Part shown: in pieces, positions 46,545 to 54,398 of the stretch
Layout: the number at the start of each line of letters is the position of its first letter
How positions within the stretch are numbered: position 1 is the stretch's first letter
From: Nitrospirillum iridis
Lineage (GTDB): Bacteria; Pseudomonadota; Alphaproteobacteria; Azospirillales; Azospirillaceae
Length of the DNA: 64,000 nucleotides
NCBI RefSeq assembly: GCF_014205765.1
Contig: NZ_JACIIZ010000011.1
Location: 209,707-273,706, forward strand
Direction: 5' to 3'
Made by a program: the position numbers and the translations under genes
Notes under the pieces: model-generated
Database searches by the model: none
Seen by the model: only the letters and a program-made list of their open reading frames with translations
Told to the model about the DNA's origin: nothing

Positions 46545-47545
46545 AACGCGCCCGCCTTCTGGCCCTGCTGGCATCGACGGTCGATGGCGTCGCCGATGGT
46601 TTCGCCTGGGCCCTGCCGACACGGTTCAGCCGCTATTTGGGCCTGCTGCCCCGTGTCGTGCGATTGCCGCCGGGCGGGGAGGGGGCGGTAGGTTCCGTCG
46701 GGCGGGGGCCGGCCCGGCTGGTCCTGGATGCCCAGGACGTCTATACGATTGATCTGCCACTGCCGCGCGGCGTCTCGGTTGATCCTTGGGCGCAGGCGCG
46801 AATGCAGGCCCATCGGTTCATGCCCTTGAAGCCGGCCCTCTTGGCGTGGGACCTGGTGACACTGCGGGAGGCAGGCCAACGGTTCGCCCGCGTTTCCATG
46901 GTCCGGCGCGCCGTGCTGGATGCCGCCCTGCGGAGCAACACCGGGGTGATCGAGGTCACCACGGATGGGGTTCGCCCCCAACCGCAGTTTCTGCGTCTGG
47001 AACCGCGGCGGCTGCGGCTACGGGCCCTGCGCATCCTGATCCTGTTGGCCGTGCCCGTGCTGACTGTCCCGGTGCCCTTGCTGCTGGCCACCTGGATCCT
47101 GGATCAGCAGACAAGACACATGGAGCAGAAGCTGAAGGCCCTGTCGGAAGACGTCAAGGCGGTGCGCATGTTGCGGGAACGCGCTGAAGTCCTGGGCAAC
47201 GTGCTGGACCATAGCGGTGGCCTGCTGGTGCAGCCTTCCCGCGGTCGGCTGTTGGACGAAGTTGCGCGCGTCCTGCCTGATGACGCCTGGCTGCAGGAAC
47301 TGTCCATGAGTGCCGATGGCCTGGTTCTGCAGGGGCGGAGCGCCAACGCTGAGGATGTGTTGGCGCGGTTCCGCGATGAGCCCTTGTTCACCGATGTCCA
47401 TCTCTCAACGCCTGCCGGCGTGGATGGGGCTGGTGCTTTCAGCCTGACCTTCTCCATCGCCAGGACCGGCGGCCTGGATGGGGCCCCGGAAGCGCGTGGG
47501 AGCGGCACCCCGAGCGATACATCCCCAGTCAAGGGGATGCGGTGA
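46541..47545 (+). CDS. gspL: Type II secretion protein GspL
   Basis: A 334-residue bitopic protein. A reduced cytoplasmic, actin-like N-terminal half (through LVTLREAGQRFARVSMVRRA) is followed by a single transmembrane segment near RALRILILLAVPVLTVPVPLLLATW (about residues 165-188) and a periplasmic coiled-coil plus ferredoxin-like PilN-type domain (PDDAWLQELSMSADGLVLQG). It links GspE to GspM in the inner membrane platform. Shorter than gammaproteobacterial GspL. Start overlaps the gspJ stop. Confidence 0.87.
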   Translation: MKRARLLALLASTVDGVADGFAWALPTRFSRYLGLLPRVVRLPPGGEGAVGSVGRGPARLVLDAQDVYTIDLPLPRGVSVDPWAQARMQAHRFMPLKPALLAWDLVTLREAGQRFARVSMVRRAVLDAALRSNTGVIEVTTDGVRPQPQFLRLEPRRLRLRALRILILLAVPVLTVPVPLLLATWILDQQTRHMEQKLKALSEDVKAVRMLRERAEVLGNVLDHSGGLLVQPSRGRLLDEVARVLPDDAWLQELSMSADGLVLQGRSANAEDVLARFRDEPLFTDVHLSTPAGVDGAGAFSLTFSIARTGGLDGAPEARGSGTPSDTSPVKGMR

Positions 47546-48105
47546 TGGCCCGTCCAGACTTGCGGCCGGGGGTGGCGATTCTCCTGATCGTGGGGGTGGT
47601 GTCGGCCCTGGTCTACACCGCCGCCGTCCCGTTGTTCGAGCGGGCCACCGTCGCGATGGAGCGCCGGCAGGCCCGGGCGGCGCAACTGGCCATGGCCCGG
47701 GCGGCGGCGGCCCAGCGCGAGGAACTGGAGCGCCGGGTCAGCTTCCTGCAACACCGCGTGGATGAAGGGGCGCTCTTCAATCACGGTGCGTCAGCGGACA
47801 TGGTGCAGGGGAGCGTGCAGGGCACGATCCGCGCCGCCGCGCAAAGCGGGGGCCTGGCCATTCGCGCTTTGGACAGCAGGACGGAAACGATTGGGGGCAC
47901 CCATTACCGGCTGACGACGCACGTCAGCGCCAGCGGCGGGTTCGAGGCCATCAACGCCGCATTGGCTCAATTGGAAGCGGCCCGTCCGCTGTTGTTGCCG
48001 CGCGACGTGCGCATAAAGGCCGCCACGACCGGTCCAAGCGATGGGCCACCGGTACTGAGCGTGGATTTGGACATCGATGCCTATGCCGATCTTGTCACAC
48101 CCTGA
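47545..48105 (+). CDS. gspM: Type II secretion protein GspM
   Basis: A 186-residue inner-membrane protein. One N-terminal membrane segment (GVAILLIVGVVSALVYTAAV) leads into a basic coiled coil (ERRQARAAQLAMARAAAAQ) and a periplasmic domain of the GspM type (SGGLAIRALDSRTE onward). It partners GspL. ATG at 47545 is used; the GTG one codon earlier overlaps the gspL stop and could equally serve. It overlaps the next gene by 29 bases. Confidence 0.85.
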   Translation: MARPDLRPGVAILLIVGVVSALVYTAAVPLFERATVAMERRQARAAQLAMARAAAAQREELERRVSFLQHRVDEGALFNHGASADMVQGSVQGTIRAAAQSGGLAIRALDSRTETIGGTHYRLTTHVSASGGFEAINAALAQLEAARPLLLPRDVRIKAATTGPSDGPPVLSVDLDIDAYADLVTP

Positions 48106-48592
48106 TCGCCCAACCCTGATCCTGGCCGCTATCGGCCTGGTGGCCGGGGTTGTCTTGGCGCTGGCGGCGGTGCTGTCGGCGTCGAAGGCGCCGCCGCCGG
48201 TTCTTTCCCCATTGCCGCCCCCCCCGGCGGCGGCGCCAGGACCACCATCGGCTCAGCCATCAGCTCAAATGGGTGAGGCGCTGCGCCGGCCGCTTTTCGC
48301 CCAAAGCCGCCGTCCGCCGCCGCCCAAACCCATTCCCCCGCCGCCGCCCGTCCTTGTTCCGGCACCGGAATTGGCGGTGACTGGAATCATCGCCGGCGCC
48401 ACCGGCGGTATCGCCACGGGAACCGACAAGAAGGTGCAGAAGCCCTTTCGTCTGCGCACGGGTGAGACTCTTGGGGATTGGCGGGTGGACGCCATCACCA
48501 GGACCAGCCTGCGTCTACGCCATGACGACCAGATCCAAGACTATCCCCTTATCACCCCTCCGCCCATCACTCCGGCGCCGCCCCCAAGGTAA
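48077..48592 (+). CDS. GspN/GspC-like small inner-membrane protein
   Basis: A 171-residue protein. An N-terminal membrane segment (LILAAIGLVAGVVLALAAVL) is followed by a Pro-rich linker and a small domain with PELAVTGIIAGATGGIA and LGDWRVDAITRTSLRLRHDD, resembling the homology region of GspC that contacts the secretin. It is shorter than classical GspC (no PDZ domain) and fits the reduced GspN/GspC of some alphaproteobacterial systems. It precedes the secretin gene. A second ATG at 48083 is possible. Confidence 0.72.
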   Translation: MPMPILSHPDRPTLILAAIGLVAGVVLALAAVLSASKAPPPVLSPLPPPPAAAPGPPSAQPSAQMGEALRRPLFAQSRRPPPPKPIPPPPPVLVPAPELAVTGIIAGATGGIATGTDKKVQKPFRLRTGETLGDWRVDAITRTSLRLRHDDQIQDYPLITPPPITPAPPPR

Positions 48593-48602
48593 TACCAACG
48601 CC

Positions 48603-50786
48603 ATGATCCGTTCTTTCATTCCCTTTTCAGTGCTGGCGGGCGCCGCGCTGACCGCTTGCGCCGTTACGCCTGGTGGCACGGGCCCCAGCGTCCCTTTGCC
48701 AACGGCGCCCGCATCCCCGGCGTCAGCCCCCACCAGTACCTTGTTCGCTCAGCAGGCGCCGGTCCCACGGCAGCCGCCTGAAACCGTGCGGGGCAGTGGC
48801 GAGTTCGTGCGGCCGACAGGGGTGATGCGTGGCCTGGCGGCTGGCGATGGCGAGCCGATCGACGTCAATTTTGTCAACGCCGACGTTCGATCCGTGCTGG
48901 ATGCCGTCCTTGGCGGCATGCTCAACCTCAACTACACGGTCGATCCGAAGGTCCAGGGGCAGGTGACCATCCGTACGACCCGGCCCTTGCCGCGTGCCCA
49001 GGCGTTGGCGGCGATCGACGCGGTCCTGCGGGCGCAAGGCTACGCCATCATCTCCGGCGATGGTTTCTATCAAGTGGTGCCCGTTGCCGAGGCGCCCGCC
49101 CAGGCGCCCATCCAGCGGCTGTCGGCCGCGGAGCAGGCGGCGGGCTTCAGCACCGCCATCGTGCCGGTGCGTTTCGTCGCCGCTGGCGACCTGGACAAGA
49201 TCGTGCGTCCGCTTACCCGCCCCGGTCTGATCCAGTTGGCCGACGCCAACCGCAATATCTTCATCGTCAGCGGCACGGCGCATGAGATCGAGTCATTCAC
49301 CCAGTTGATCTCCAGTTTCGACGTCGACTGGCTGGCGGGCCTCTCCTTCTCCATGTTCACGTTGCAGGCTGTGGAGCCAGCCAAGCTTGAGGCGGAATTG
49401 CGCCAGGCCTTGCAGCTCAATTCCGGCCCGCTGCAGGGCATGGTCGAGTTCGTGCCCCTGCCACGGCTCAACGCCTTGCTGGTGGCGGCCAAGCGACCGG
49501 AGTTCCTGGCGACGATCGGCACCTGGGTGGAGCGGCTGGACCACACTTCCACGGACGGCGGCCGCATGGTCCATTATTACGATGTGCAGAACGGTTCCGC
49601 TTCCGAGTTGGCTGGCGCTTTGAACCGACTGATGGGAAAGGGCGGTGGCGCATCGTCCACGGACCGGACGCAGGGCAGCGATAGCAGCCGCTCCACGACC
49701 CGCAGCACCGGGTCGACCAATTCCACCTTCGGCTCATCTTCCCTCGGGCAGACATCCAGCAGCCTGGGAAGCAACAGCCTGACCTCGTCAAACGGGGGCG
49801 CGCTCAGTACCAGCCCGACCAGCCCGATCACGCCCAGCAGCGCCGCCAACTCCAGTGGGGATACGGCGGGGGATGGCGAAGGCATTCCCGAGTTGAAAGG
49901 CGTCAAGGTGGTGGCGGATGAACGGCGCAACGCCTTGCTGATCTATGGCACCGCAAGCCAGTACGCCATGCTGGAGCAGGCGCTGAGCCGCTTGGACGCG
50001 CCCCGTGAGCAGGTGCTGATCGAGGCCACCATCGCCGAAGTCACCTTGAACAACGACCTCAACTTTGGGGTCCAGTGGTTCCTGGATCGGGGCAGCAGCA
50101 CCGCCGGATACGGTAGCGCCGCCACCATTGGGGCCAGCTACCCCAATTTCAACTACACCTTCATCACACCCAATACCCGCGTGGTGCTGAACGCCCTGTC
50201 CAGTGTCACCGACGTGCAGGTGCTGTCGGCGCCGAGGCTGATGGTTCTGAACAATGAGACAGCACGCCTGCAGGTGGGTGATGAGGTACCGATCGTGGTG
50301 CAGCAGGCGACCAGCACGCTGACCAGCGACAGCGCCGTGGTGAATTCCGTCCAGTACCAAAGCACCGGCGTGATCCTGGAGGTGACCCCCCGCATCAACC
50401 ACAGCGGGGCGGTGGTCCTGGACGTGAATCAGGAGGTCAGCAGCGTGGCCACGACGACGACCTCGGGCATCGACAGCCCCACCATCCAACAGCGCAAGAT
50501 CAGCAGTATCGTGAACGTACAGGACGGAGAAACCGTGGCGCTGGGTGGGCTGATCAGTGATAGCTCAAGCAAATCTGGGAGCGGGATTCCCTATCTGAGC
50601 GACATCCCGGTACTGGGCAAGCTCTTCGGTACCAACAAGACGGACCATAGCCGCACCGAACTGCTGGTCTTCCTGCGCCCGGTCATCGTGCGGACCGTGG
50701 TCCAGGCCCGGGAGGTGACGGAGGCGCTTAAAGCCCGCATGGGCCGGCTGGAGGCGTTGGCGGGCTCGAATGCGCCCAAACCCTGA
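48603..50786 (+). CDS. gspD: Type II secretion secretin GspD
   Basis: A 727-residue outer-membrane secretin. The signal peptide ends in a lipobox-like LTACA, so it may be a lipoprotein. N0-N3 periplasmic domains follow (IDVNFVNADVRSVLDAVLGG, IVPVRFVAAGDLDKIVRPL). A long Ser/Thr/Gly-rich loop (about residues 355-425) lies within the N3 region. The secretin core has VLSAPRLMVLNNETARLQVG, EVTPRINHSGAVVLDVNQE and VALGGLISDSSS, ending in LLVFLRPVIV. It forms the exit channel. The ATG of MIRSFIPFSV is chosen to include the signal; it overlaps gspK by 17 bases. Confidence 0.95.
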   Translation: MIRSFIPFSVLAGAALTACAVTPGGTGPSVPLPTAPASPASAPTSTLFAQQAPVPRQPPETVRGSGEFVRPTGVMRGLAAGDGEPIDVNFVNADVRSVLDAVLGGMLNLNYTVDPKVQGQVTIRTTRPLPRAQALAAIDAVLRAQGYAIISGDGFYQVVPVAEAPAQAPIQRLSAAEQAAGFSTAIVPVRFVAAGDLDKIVRPLTRPGLIQLADANRNIFIVSGTAHEIESFTQLISSFDVDWLAGLSFSMFTLQAVEPAKLEAELRQALQLNSGPLQGMVEFVPLPRLNALLVAAKRPEFLATIGTWVERLDHTSTDGGRMVHYYDVQNGSASELAGALNRLMGKGGGASSTDRTQGSDSSRSTTRSTGSTNSTFGSSSLGQTSSSLGSNSLTSSNGGALSTSPTSPITPSSAANSSGDTAGDGEGIPELKGVKVVADERRNALLIYGTASQYAMLEQALSRLDAPREQVLIEATIAEVTLNNDLNFGVQWFLDRGSSTAGYGSAATIGASYPNFNYTFITPNTRVVLNALSSVTDVQVLSAPRLMVLNNETARLQVGDEVPIVVQQATSTLTSDSAVVNSVQYQSTGVILEVTPRINHSGAVVLDVNQEVSSVATTTTSGIDSPTIQQRKISSIVNVQDGETVALGGLISDSSSKSGSGIPYLSDIPVLGKLFGTNKTDHSRTELLVFLRPVIVRTVVQAREVTEALKARMGRLEALAGSNAPKP

Positions 50787-51609
50787 TGGCGCGCCCGCCC
50801 AGAACCGTGCCGACCATCGGCGGGGGCAGGGGGGATACGCGCTGCTGTTGACCCTGTTCCTGTTGGCGGTGGGCACAGCGGTTGGATACTTGGTGGTGGG
50901 CAACGGTCTATCGGCGCGCAAGCTAACCCGTGCCGCCTCGCAGGCGGCGGGCGCCAGTCAGCGGGCGGCCCTGGCCACGTGGCAGGTTCTGGACGGCACG
51001 GCGGCGTCGGGCAAGGCGCCGGTGGCGAAATCCGGACAGCTTACCGTGGATGGTCAGACGGTGAGCCTGATAGCCATGTCGGAAACGGGGCGCATCGATT
51101 TGAATGGTCTGTCCCGCCGAGCATTGGCGGAAGCTATCCAATCCCTGGGCTTTCCGGAGCGGCGGGCCGCCCAGGCGGCCGACCAGATCGCCCAATGGCG
51201 CGGCATGGACCCGCCAGGCGCCGATGGCACGAATCTGGCGATGAACGGCCGGACGGCGCTGTGGTCGCTAGAGGATCTGGACGCCATCGCCGGCCTGGAA
51301 CCAGAGGTTCGCGCCTGTCTATTCCTATGGGGCACGGTCCATGCGCGCGGGCCGTTCGGCGGCAAGGAGGCGCTGACCAGGCAGGACTTCGCCACGACCG
51401 GGTTCGGCTCCAACGGAGGCCTGATCGTCGGCACGATGGTGCGGGTCGTCGCGACCGACGTCCTGACGGGCAAGCGGTTTCGGACCATAGCGTTGTTCCG
51501 GGGGGTATCCCGGAGGTTGCCCGGGGAAAACGGGCGGCCCGTTCCTCCGCCATGGATGATCCTGGAATGGTTGAAGCCGGCACCGACCGGCGGGGTGAAT
51601 TGCCCGTGA
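50770..51609 (+). CDS. gspK: Minor pseudopilin GspK
   Basis: A 279-residue pilin-like protein. Processing at QGG|YALLLTLFLLAVGTAVGYL lacks Glu at +5, which is characteristic of GspK. The sequence LNGLSRRALAEAIQSLGFPE and QIAQWRGMDPPGADG plus WSLEDLDAIAGLEPEV correspond to the SAM-like helical insert of GspK that caps the pseudopilus tip. It completes the system, which lacks gspO here; the prepilin peptidase must be encoded elsewhere. No terminator was found after it. Confidence 0.88.
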   Translation: MRPNPDGAPAQNRADHRRGQGGYALLLTLFLLAVGTAVGYLVVGNGLSARKLTRAASQAAGASQRAALATWQVLDGTAASGKAPVAKSGQLTVDGQTVSLIAMSETGRIDLNGLSRRALAEAIQSLGFPERRAAQAADQIAQWRGMDPPGADGTNLAMNGRTALWSLEDLDAIAGLEPEVRACLFLWGTVHARGPFGGKEALTRQDFATTGFGSNGGLIVGTMVRVVATDVLTGKRFRTIALFRGVSRRLPGENGRPVPPPWMILEWLKPAPTGGVNCP

Positions 51610-51770
51610 ATGCTTGATTTGGTCGACAGTGGCACCCTGTGCGCCTCAAGCCGATCGCAAGATTGCATTGGAACGCGGCATTTTTACCCGCTATGATATA
51701 CCTGTGGGGTACTCAGAAATAAGATACGCGACGGCAAAGTTCTCGCCTGCGCGTGGTTTTTCTTGGGGGC

Positions 51771-52124
51771 ATGAAGGCAATGAGATCATACAAGGCCGCC
51801 TTGGCTGCGGTTGTCCTTGCGCTGGTTGCGGGAGCAAAAACCGCGCAAGCCGCAACTCAGACCCCTTGGACCAAGGTCACGTTTATCGCAACCGGCTGGG
51901 TTGACAAAACTTTCCGCTTTTATACCGAGGCACCTGTCGCGAATCCGGAAAATTGTGCCTCTACCGATGGCTATGTGGTGCCTGACTCATTGCCTGGCAA
52001 CGACCACTTTCTATCAACCATTATTGCTGCCTACTCCCTCAACCATGAGGTTGCCTTAATCATTAATAGTTGCGTTAACGATCGACCCCAGGTGATTGGC
52101 GTTTATGTCCGAAAGCCGCAGTAA
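51771..52124 (+). CDS. Small exported two-cysteine protein, copy 2
   Basis: A 117-residue protein (start ATG at 51771 or 51780) with a signal peptide through AKTAQA. The mature part has WTKVTFIATGWVDKTFRF, NPENCASTDGYVVPD, IIAAYSLNHEVALIINSCVN and DRPQVIGVYVR. Most of these positions are shared with the protein at 43050: paired cysteines, AYSLxHxV and NDRPxxIGVxVR. It follows the secretion operon by 161 bases, so it is plausibly a cargo or accessory of this secretion system (inference). Function unknown. Confidence 0.85.
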   Translation: MKAMRSYKAALAAVVLALVAGAKTAQAATQTPWTKVTFIATGWVDKTFRFYTEAPVANPENCASTDGYVVPDSLPGNDHFLSTIIAAYSLNHEVALIINSCVNDRPQVIGVYVRKPQ

Positions 52125-52276
52125 AATTCGATATTAGATTGAGGCTTCTGGACCGGCCTGTATTGTTTTGTAGGCTCATTTCTTGTGAGTGGCAGAAGAT
52201 ATAAGGGTGAGATCCTGTTAAGTGGGCGCGGTGCCGCCGTGCTTTTCGATGTTAATCATTTTTTTCGGGGGGGGAT

Positions 52277-53689
52277 GTGAGAAAAAGGTCCAAGTTATTT
52301 TATTCGGATGTTCTTTATTTCCTATCCATTTCTATTGGCTTGTGCGCGTTTCCCGCATGGGCTGGAAGCGTAAGCTATGGCTATGACTCGTTAGGGCGGC
52401 TGACCTCAGCAAAATACCCTGATGGAACGGCCATAAAATATGAGTATGATGCCGCAGGTAACCGTATCAATGTGAAGGTGACCTATCCGGATACCACCAC
52501 GCAGAGTAATTCGGATGGAACTTCGACGACGACCATAAATGCCGATAATTACACCGTTGCAGATTCGTCAAAGAAATATATCGTTGTTGGGAATGGCGAC
52601 GTACTTAATGTCTCTGGAACGGCGATAACCGTTAACGCTGCCTCAGGCTCTACCGAATATATAAAGGGAAGCGGTGGCGGAAATACAATAACGGTTGCTA
52701 ATGGGGGCGTTACGCTTCGAATTTCTGGCAACGGAATGAGCGGCCCCATTAATTACGTCACCATGTCAAATGGCACGCTTATTCTGGATGACAACGCCCG
52801 GGCGGATCTTGTCCCGGGCAGCAACTCCAACCACGTCACCATCGGCACGAACGATCAGATCGGTGTTTATGGCAACAATAACATCGTTCTGGCGACGGGC
52901 GGTGGGGATGCCATTTGGATGGGAGGGACCGGTAACGTCGTCACCACCAATGCGGGTGGCACGCTGGTCATCGCAAATGGCAACACCACCATTAACGGCC
53001 ATCAGAATACAGTGAATCTCTGGGCGGGTGCTACGGCGACGATTACCGGCAATCAAAGTAACGTTACCGTCGACAGGGCCACACTGACGATTTCAACTCC
53101 TGATAAATATACTGAAACGGTCAACGCTGCCGGCGCCACCGTCTTCGTGACAACGGGGGGCAACACCATCAACCTCTCTGGGGCTGGCAATACGCTAACC
53201 ACATCTGCCGGCAATTCAATCGCGGTGAGTGGTACTGCCACGATCAACGGTGATTTCAATTCGGTGGCGATTGCAGGTGGCGCGACGGTCACGATTAACG
53301 GTAACGGCCCTATGATCTCCGCCAGTACCGTCGTGCTCAAGTTGGTGGGTAATTCCGGTAACTATGCGACGGTCAATGGTAACGGCAGCACTATCACCAT
53401 GGCGACAGCCGGAGAAAGCCTTACGCTGTCGGGGGCCAACAACGCCGTCGCCGGTTTCGCGAACGCGACCTTGACTGTATTGAACGCGGGCCTCAACACC
53501 GTGAACGGCATCACCTTGAATTCCATCGGGGCGAAAGATCAGTACACATATGATGCCGGCGGCAAACTTCTCACTCACGTTACGTTTGATGCTGGTGGTA
53601 ACCAACTGAGAAGTATCGTTTATGGCAAGTCGGTATTTATTGTGCCGCTGTTGAATGGGTTGCCAATTCTGTATCCACTAGGTTCATGA
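52277..53689 (+). CDS. Exported YD-repeat/beta-solenoid protein
   Basis: A 470-residue protein from a GTG with a strong G-run upstream. A signal peptide (ending near PAWA) is followed by YD/RHS repeats (YGYDSLGRLTSAKYPDG, YEYDAAGNR; residues 32-70). A long repetitive stretch (about 95-410) is built from short Asn/Gly/Thr-rich units such as GGNTITVANGGVTL and GNTTINGHQNTV, expected to fold as a beta-solenoid. One more YD pair (YTYDAGGKLLTHVTFDAGGN) follows before a hydrophobic C-terminus. It resembles a small RHS shell interrupted by a solenoid. It is flanked by two small exported-protein genes. Function unknown; adhesin or carrier is possible. Confidence 0.8.
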   Translation: MRKRSKLFYSDVLYFLSISIGLCAFPAWAGSVSYGYDSLGRLTSAKYPDGTAIKYEYDAAGNRINVKVTYPDTTTQSNSDGTSTTTINADNYTVADSSKKYIVVGNGDVLNVSGTAITVNAASGSTEYIKGSGGGNTITVANGGVTLRISGNGMSGPINYVTMSNGTLILDDNARADLVPGSNSNHVTIGTNDQIGVYGNNNIVLATGGGDAIWMGGTGNVVTTNAGGTLVIANGNTTINGHQNTVNLWAGATATITGNQSNVTVDRATLTISTPDKYTETVNAAGATVFVTTGGNTINLSGAGNTLTTSAGNSIAVSGTATINGDFNSVAIAGGATVTINGNGPMISASTVVLKLVGNSGNYATVNGNGSTITMATAGESLTLSGANNAVAGFANATLTVLNAGLNTVNGITLNSIGAKDQYTYDAGGKLLTHVTFDAGGNQLRSIVYGKSVFIVPLLNGLPILYPLGS

Positions 53690-53845
53690 TGGGGTATTGC
53701 CAGGGAAAGCAATTTGTGCCGCCGGTAGTCTCGGGAGGTACATTTTTCTGCGGATAAGTCAGTAATAGGATGGTAGTGTGATTTGAAAACGTCGATCAAC
53801 AAGCCACTCTCAATGCGAAAATATACCGTTTAGCGGGGTGTAAAA

Positions 53846-54184
53846 ATGAAACGCATCACGGCATTTGTATTTTTGCTTGCAATTTCTCAGTTTTTTCTGG
53901 CGCAAAAATCTCTCGCGGAGCCATCTGGGGCAAAAGCCAGCGTCATAAGTGTTCGGTCTTATGATTCTGGACAGTATTCATATGCTATAATAGAAGTAAA
54001 TAACACGACGTTATGCAACACAGATCATTTTGTAATACCGCTTGACAGCCCCGGTGGGGTTGGGATGCTTAGCGCTGCTATCACGGCATTGTCGGCTCAG
54101 AAGCAGGTGGTGCTTGAGGTGTCAAATGTTACAGGTTGCAATGGCTGGGGGTCGCGGTTGCAGTCTCTCTATTTGTTTAATTGA
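53846..54184 (+). CDS. Small exported two-cysteine protein, copy 3
   Basis: A 112-residue protein with signal peptide (MKRITAFVFLLAISQFFLA, cleavage near LAE). The mature part is more divergent from the other two copies but keeps the order: a Cys in NTTLCNTDHFVIPLD, a helix SAAITALSAQKQVVLEVSNV, and a second Cys in TGCNGW. The AT-rich DNA is unlike the secretion genes. It lies between the YD/solenoid gene and the giant RHS gene. No function can be assigned. The tryptophan and the NDRP motif of the other copies are missing. Confidence 0.78.
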   Translation: MKRITAFVFLLAISQFFLAQKSLAEPSGAKASVISVRSYDSGQYSYAIIEVNNTTLCNTDHFVIPLDSPGGVGMLSAAITALSAQKQVVLEVSNVTGCNGWGSRLQSLYLFN

Positions 54185-54398
54185 ATTTGATTTATGGGCC
54201 CTGATGCGGGGCACTGCCCTTCATCGTGTCCCAATAGGCTTAAACTAACTCGGATAAATCATCGCCCGGGTTTGATCAGGTTATTCCGATGGCGCCAGTT
54301 CTTGCACGGGATGCACCATCCACCGACACTCATGCGAATGATGTATCGAGCTTATTCTCGCAGGTAGATAAAATTACCTAAGACGAAAGAAAGAATTA

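Noticed and set aside
52766..53605. Minus-strand open frames within the YD/solenoid gene
   Set aside because: They exist because the plus-strand repeats avoid certain codons; no start signal and no protein-like motifs.
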